Source: Spirochaetaceae bacterium (GTDB taxonomy: Bacteria; Spirochaetota; Spirochaetia; Treponematales; Breznakiellaceae). Taken from it: DNA of 7,426 bases. Where the stretch lies: the NCBI GenBank assembly GCA_031280705.1, contig JAITGJ010000174.1:1-7426 (forward strand), given 5' to 3'. The first letter of the stretch is position 1. Every line of letters starts with the position of its first letter. The notes under the pieces are model-generated. The model was not told where the DNA came from and searched no databases. It was given only the letters and a program-made list of their open reading frames with translations. Shown piece by piece: positions 6,528-7,426 of the stretch. The position numbers were made by a program, and so were the translations under genes.

Positions 6528-6556
6528 ATTGTGGAGGGCTTTTGGCGAATTGTCAA
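6528..6556 (-). promoter_or_regulatory. Promoter of the EF-G-like gene
   Basis: On the minus strand, perfect TTGACA (6551-6556), a 17-base spacer and CACAAT (6528-6533). The predicted start is near 6521, leaving a short leader of about 26 bases. The strong -35 fits steady, fairly high expression. A small GGGA...TCCC dyad (6511-6522) lies in the leader and is probably incidental. Confidence 0.75.
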
Positions 6557-6905
6557 GAAAAATAGTACGTGAAAGTCCCGCAGAGCCGGTCCGTATGGCC
6601 GGGCCACCCGGCCGGCCGGGATCCTTTCAAGCCGCTCCACCCGAAACGCGGGTATCGCCAAAGCCGTCTGGACGCCTCCCGCTGATCCCCCTGCCCCCTC
6701 CCAACGCCCGGCGGTCCAGCGCCCGGCTGACAAGGTGAACGCCGCATATCATATTACGTCTACAATCGAAATTCGCGCTGCATCCGCAGCGTGATTAATT
6801 GCGGCCATTAAGGAACGGTGGGCGCAATTCGGGCTTGCCATTTTTTAAGCGGCGGGAGGCAGCCCCGGCGCATGAGCGCCGGAATTGGCGGACCTTGCCC
6901 CCTCG
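6557..6905. other. Intergenic stretch without a convincing gene, with GC-rich inverted repeats
   Basis: No open frame here has both a ribosome binding site and protein-like composition. GGCCGGG-CCA-CCCGGCC (6597-6613) forms a 7-bp hairpin and overlaps a perfect 14-bp palindrome at 6607-6620. CCGGCGC-ATGA-GCGCCGG (6865-6871 with 6876-6882) forms a second 7-bp hairpin. Neither is followed by a T-run. A TACAAT at 6761-6766 on the plus strand lacks a usable -35. The stretch may be a spacer with decayed sequence. Confidence 0.5.
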
Positions 6906-6971
6906 AAAAAAATCCCGGCGCCACATTGCTCGATACATGCGTATCGCTCAATGCGGCGCCGGATGTTTTTT
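6906..6971. terminator. Long stem-loop, probable bidirectional terminator
   Basis: Two 22-base arms (6915-6936 and 6941-6962) pair at 19 positions around the 4-base loop ATGC, with a perfect 8-bp CCGGCGCC/GGCGCCGG base. Seven A (6906-6912) on the left give seven T for minus-strand transcripts, and six T (6966-6971) follow on the plus strand. It begins about 20-30 bases after the stop of the outer-membrane protein gene at 6990, so it very likely ends that transcript. The stem is about twice the length of the other two terminators in the window. Confidence 0.82.
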
Positions 6972-6989
6972 GTGTTACCGGCGGAAATT

Positions 6990-7426
6990 TTAGAACCGGT
7001 ACCCCACGGCAATCCTTACCTCAAGGCCATGCCCAAGTAAGGTGTTCGCATCCGCACCTGACAATGAGTCAACCGTATCACTTTCAAATTTATTTGCAAG
7101 CCGTAACCCATACAGGAGTCCCCCGCGCACATAAAGATGATCGGTGAAAGAAAGATCCAAACCGCCGCCGGCTCTAAACCATAGCGCACTAAAATCCCCG
7201 GCGGAATTACCCATTGCGTTCCCAGCCTGATCTTTTACGGCAAGCATAATCCGGTAGCTAATGCCCAAAAGGGGGAATACCGAAAGCTTTTCGTTGACGG
7301 CAAAGGGATATTTTCCCAACAGGCCAATATCAAGCCCCGTCAAGGATATATCGCCCTCCTGGCTTGGGGAGCCGGTTTGTTCCATCTTGAATGTACCGGC
7401 AGCGCCAAAAAAGCCTACCGATAATT
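6990..7426 (-). CDS. Outer-membrane beta-barrel protein, C-terminal part (cut by right window edge)
   Basis: The frame is open to the window edge, so the visible 144 residues are the C-terminal portion of a longer protein; the Met at 7385 is internal, since LSVGFFGAAGTFK precedes it in frame. The sequence alternates polar and hydrophobic residues in strand-sized blocks rich in Gly and aromatics (LGKYPFAVNEKLSVFPLLG, FRAGGGLDLSF, HLYVRGGLLYGLRL) and ends GLEVRIAVGYRF. A C-terminal Phe with this last-strand pattern is the signal recognised by the BAM machinery, so the protein should sit in the outer membrane. Any signal peptide would be outside the window. It resembles the small barrel proteins abundant in treponemes, but no specific function (porin, adhesin or other) can be given. 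A terminator lies just downstream, so it is the last gene of its transcript. Confidence 0.8.
   Translation of the reverse strand, partial: LSVGFFGAAGTFKMEQTGSPSQEGDISLTGLDIGLLGKYPFAVNEKLSVFPLLGISYRIMLAVKDQAGNAMGNSAGDFSALWFRAGGGLDLSFTDHLYVRGGLLYGLRLANKFESDTVDSLSGADANTLLGHGLEVRIAVGYRF

Noticed and set aside
5749..6738. 329-codon open frame on the plus strand, and a 235-codon one at 5002-5709
   Set aside because: Both lie antisense to the clear EF-G-like gene. The long stop-free frames come from its GC-rich codon use, with no ribosome binding site and Arg/Gly/Phe-rich, unrecognisable products.
6727..6766. Plus-strand promoter (CTGACA with CATATT or TACAAT)
   Set aside because: CTGACA to TACAAT spacing is 28 bases and CATATT is a poor -10; no gene follows. 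Kept only as a hint for a possible RNA.
6818..7147. 109-codon plus-strand frame (and a 64-codon one at 6799)
   Set aside because: It crosses the long terminator hairpin, overlaps the outer-membrane protein gene in antisense, and lacks a ribosome binding site.

Overview
The window reads as chromosomal DNA of a spirochaete, most likely a termite-gut-type Treponema relative (Breznakiellaceae or Treponemataceae). This is an inference from recalled family resemblance: a beta-barrel outer-membrane protein ending in Phe, a second EF-G-like GTPase, and corrinoid-type methyltransferase homologues beside a beta-glucosidase. No rRNA, tRNA, CRISPR array, transposase or phage gene is visible.

Layout, left to right. 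(1) Positions 1-1684, minus strand: a GH3 beta-glucosidase of the Clostridium thermocellum BglB type, incomplete at the left edge. It is interrupted at 45-80 by 21 C followed by 15 G, most likely an assembly or sequencing artefact. It has its own promoter, with a 16-bp dyad over the predicted start site. (2) Positions 1911-2969 (minus) and 3224-4342 (plus): two divergent, distantly related members of the uroporphyrinogen decarboxylase (URO-D)/cobamide methyltransferase superfamily, sharing a 254-bp intergenic region with two promoters and two inverted repeats. Each is closed by its own rho-independent terminator. (3) Positions 4408-6495, minus strand: a full-length EF-G-like translational GTPase (EF-G2 type) with a near-consensus promoter and no ribosomal-protein neighbours. 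(4) Positions 6496-6989: no convincing gene, but several GC-rich hairpins, including a 22-bp-arm stem-loop that looks like a bidirectional terminator. (5) Positions 6990-7426, minus strand: the C-terminal part of an outer-membrane beta-barrel protein, cut by the right edge.

All five genes look like separate transcription units. The left half suggests carbon-substrate use: the glucosidase would release sugars from beta-glucosides (aryl glucosides are possible), and the URO-D proteins could move methyl groups from methoxylated or methylated compounds to a corrinoid protein. No corrinoid protein or reductive activator lies in the window, so that link is a hypothesis. The least ordinary material is the shared control region of the URO-D pair and an H-X-C-X(40)-C pattern common to both proteins, in which the usual third zinc cysteine is replaced by one elsewhere.
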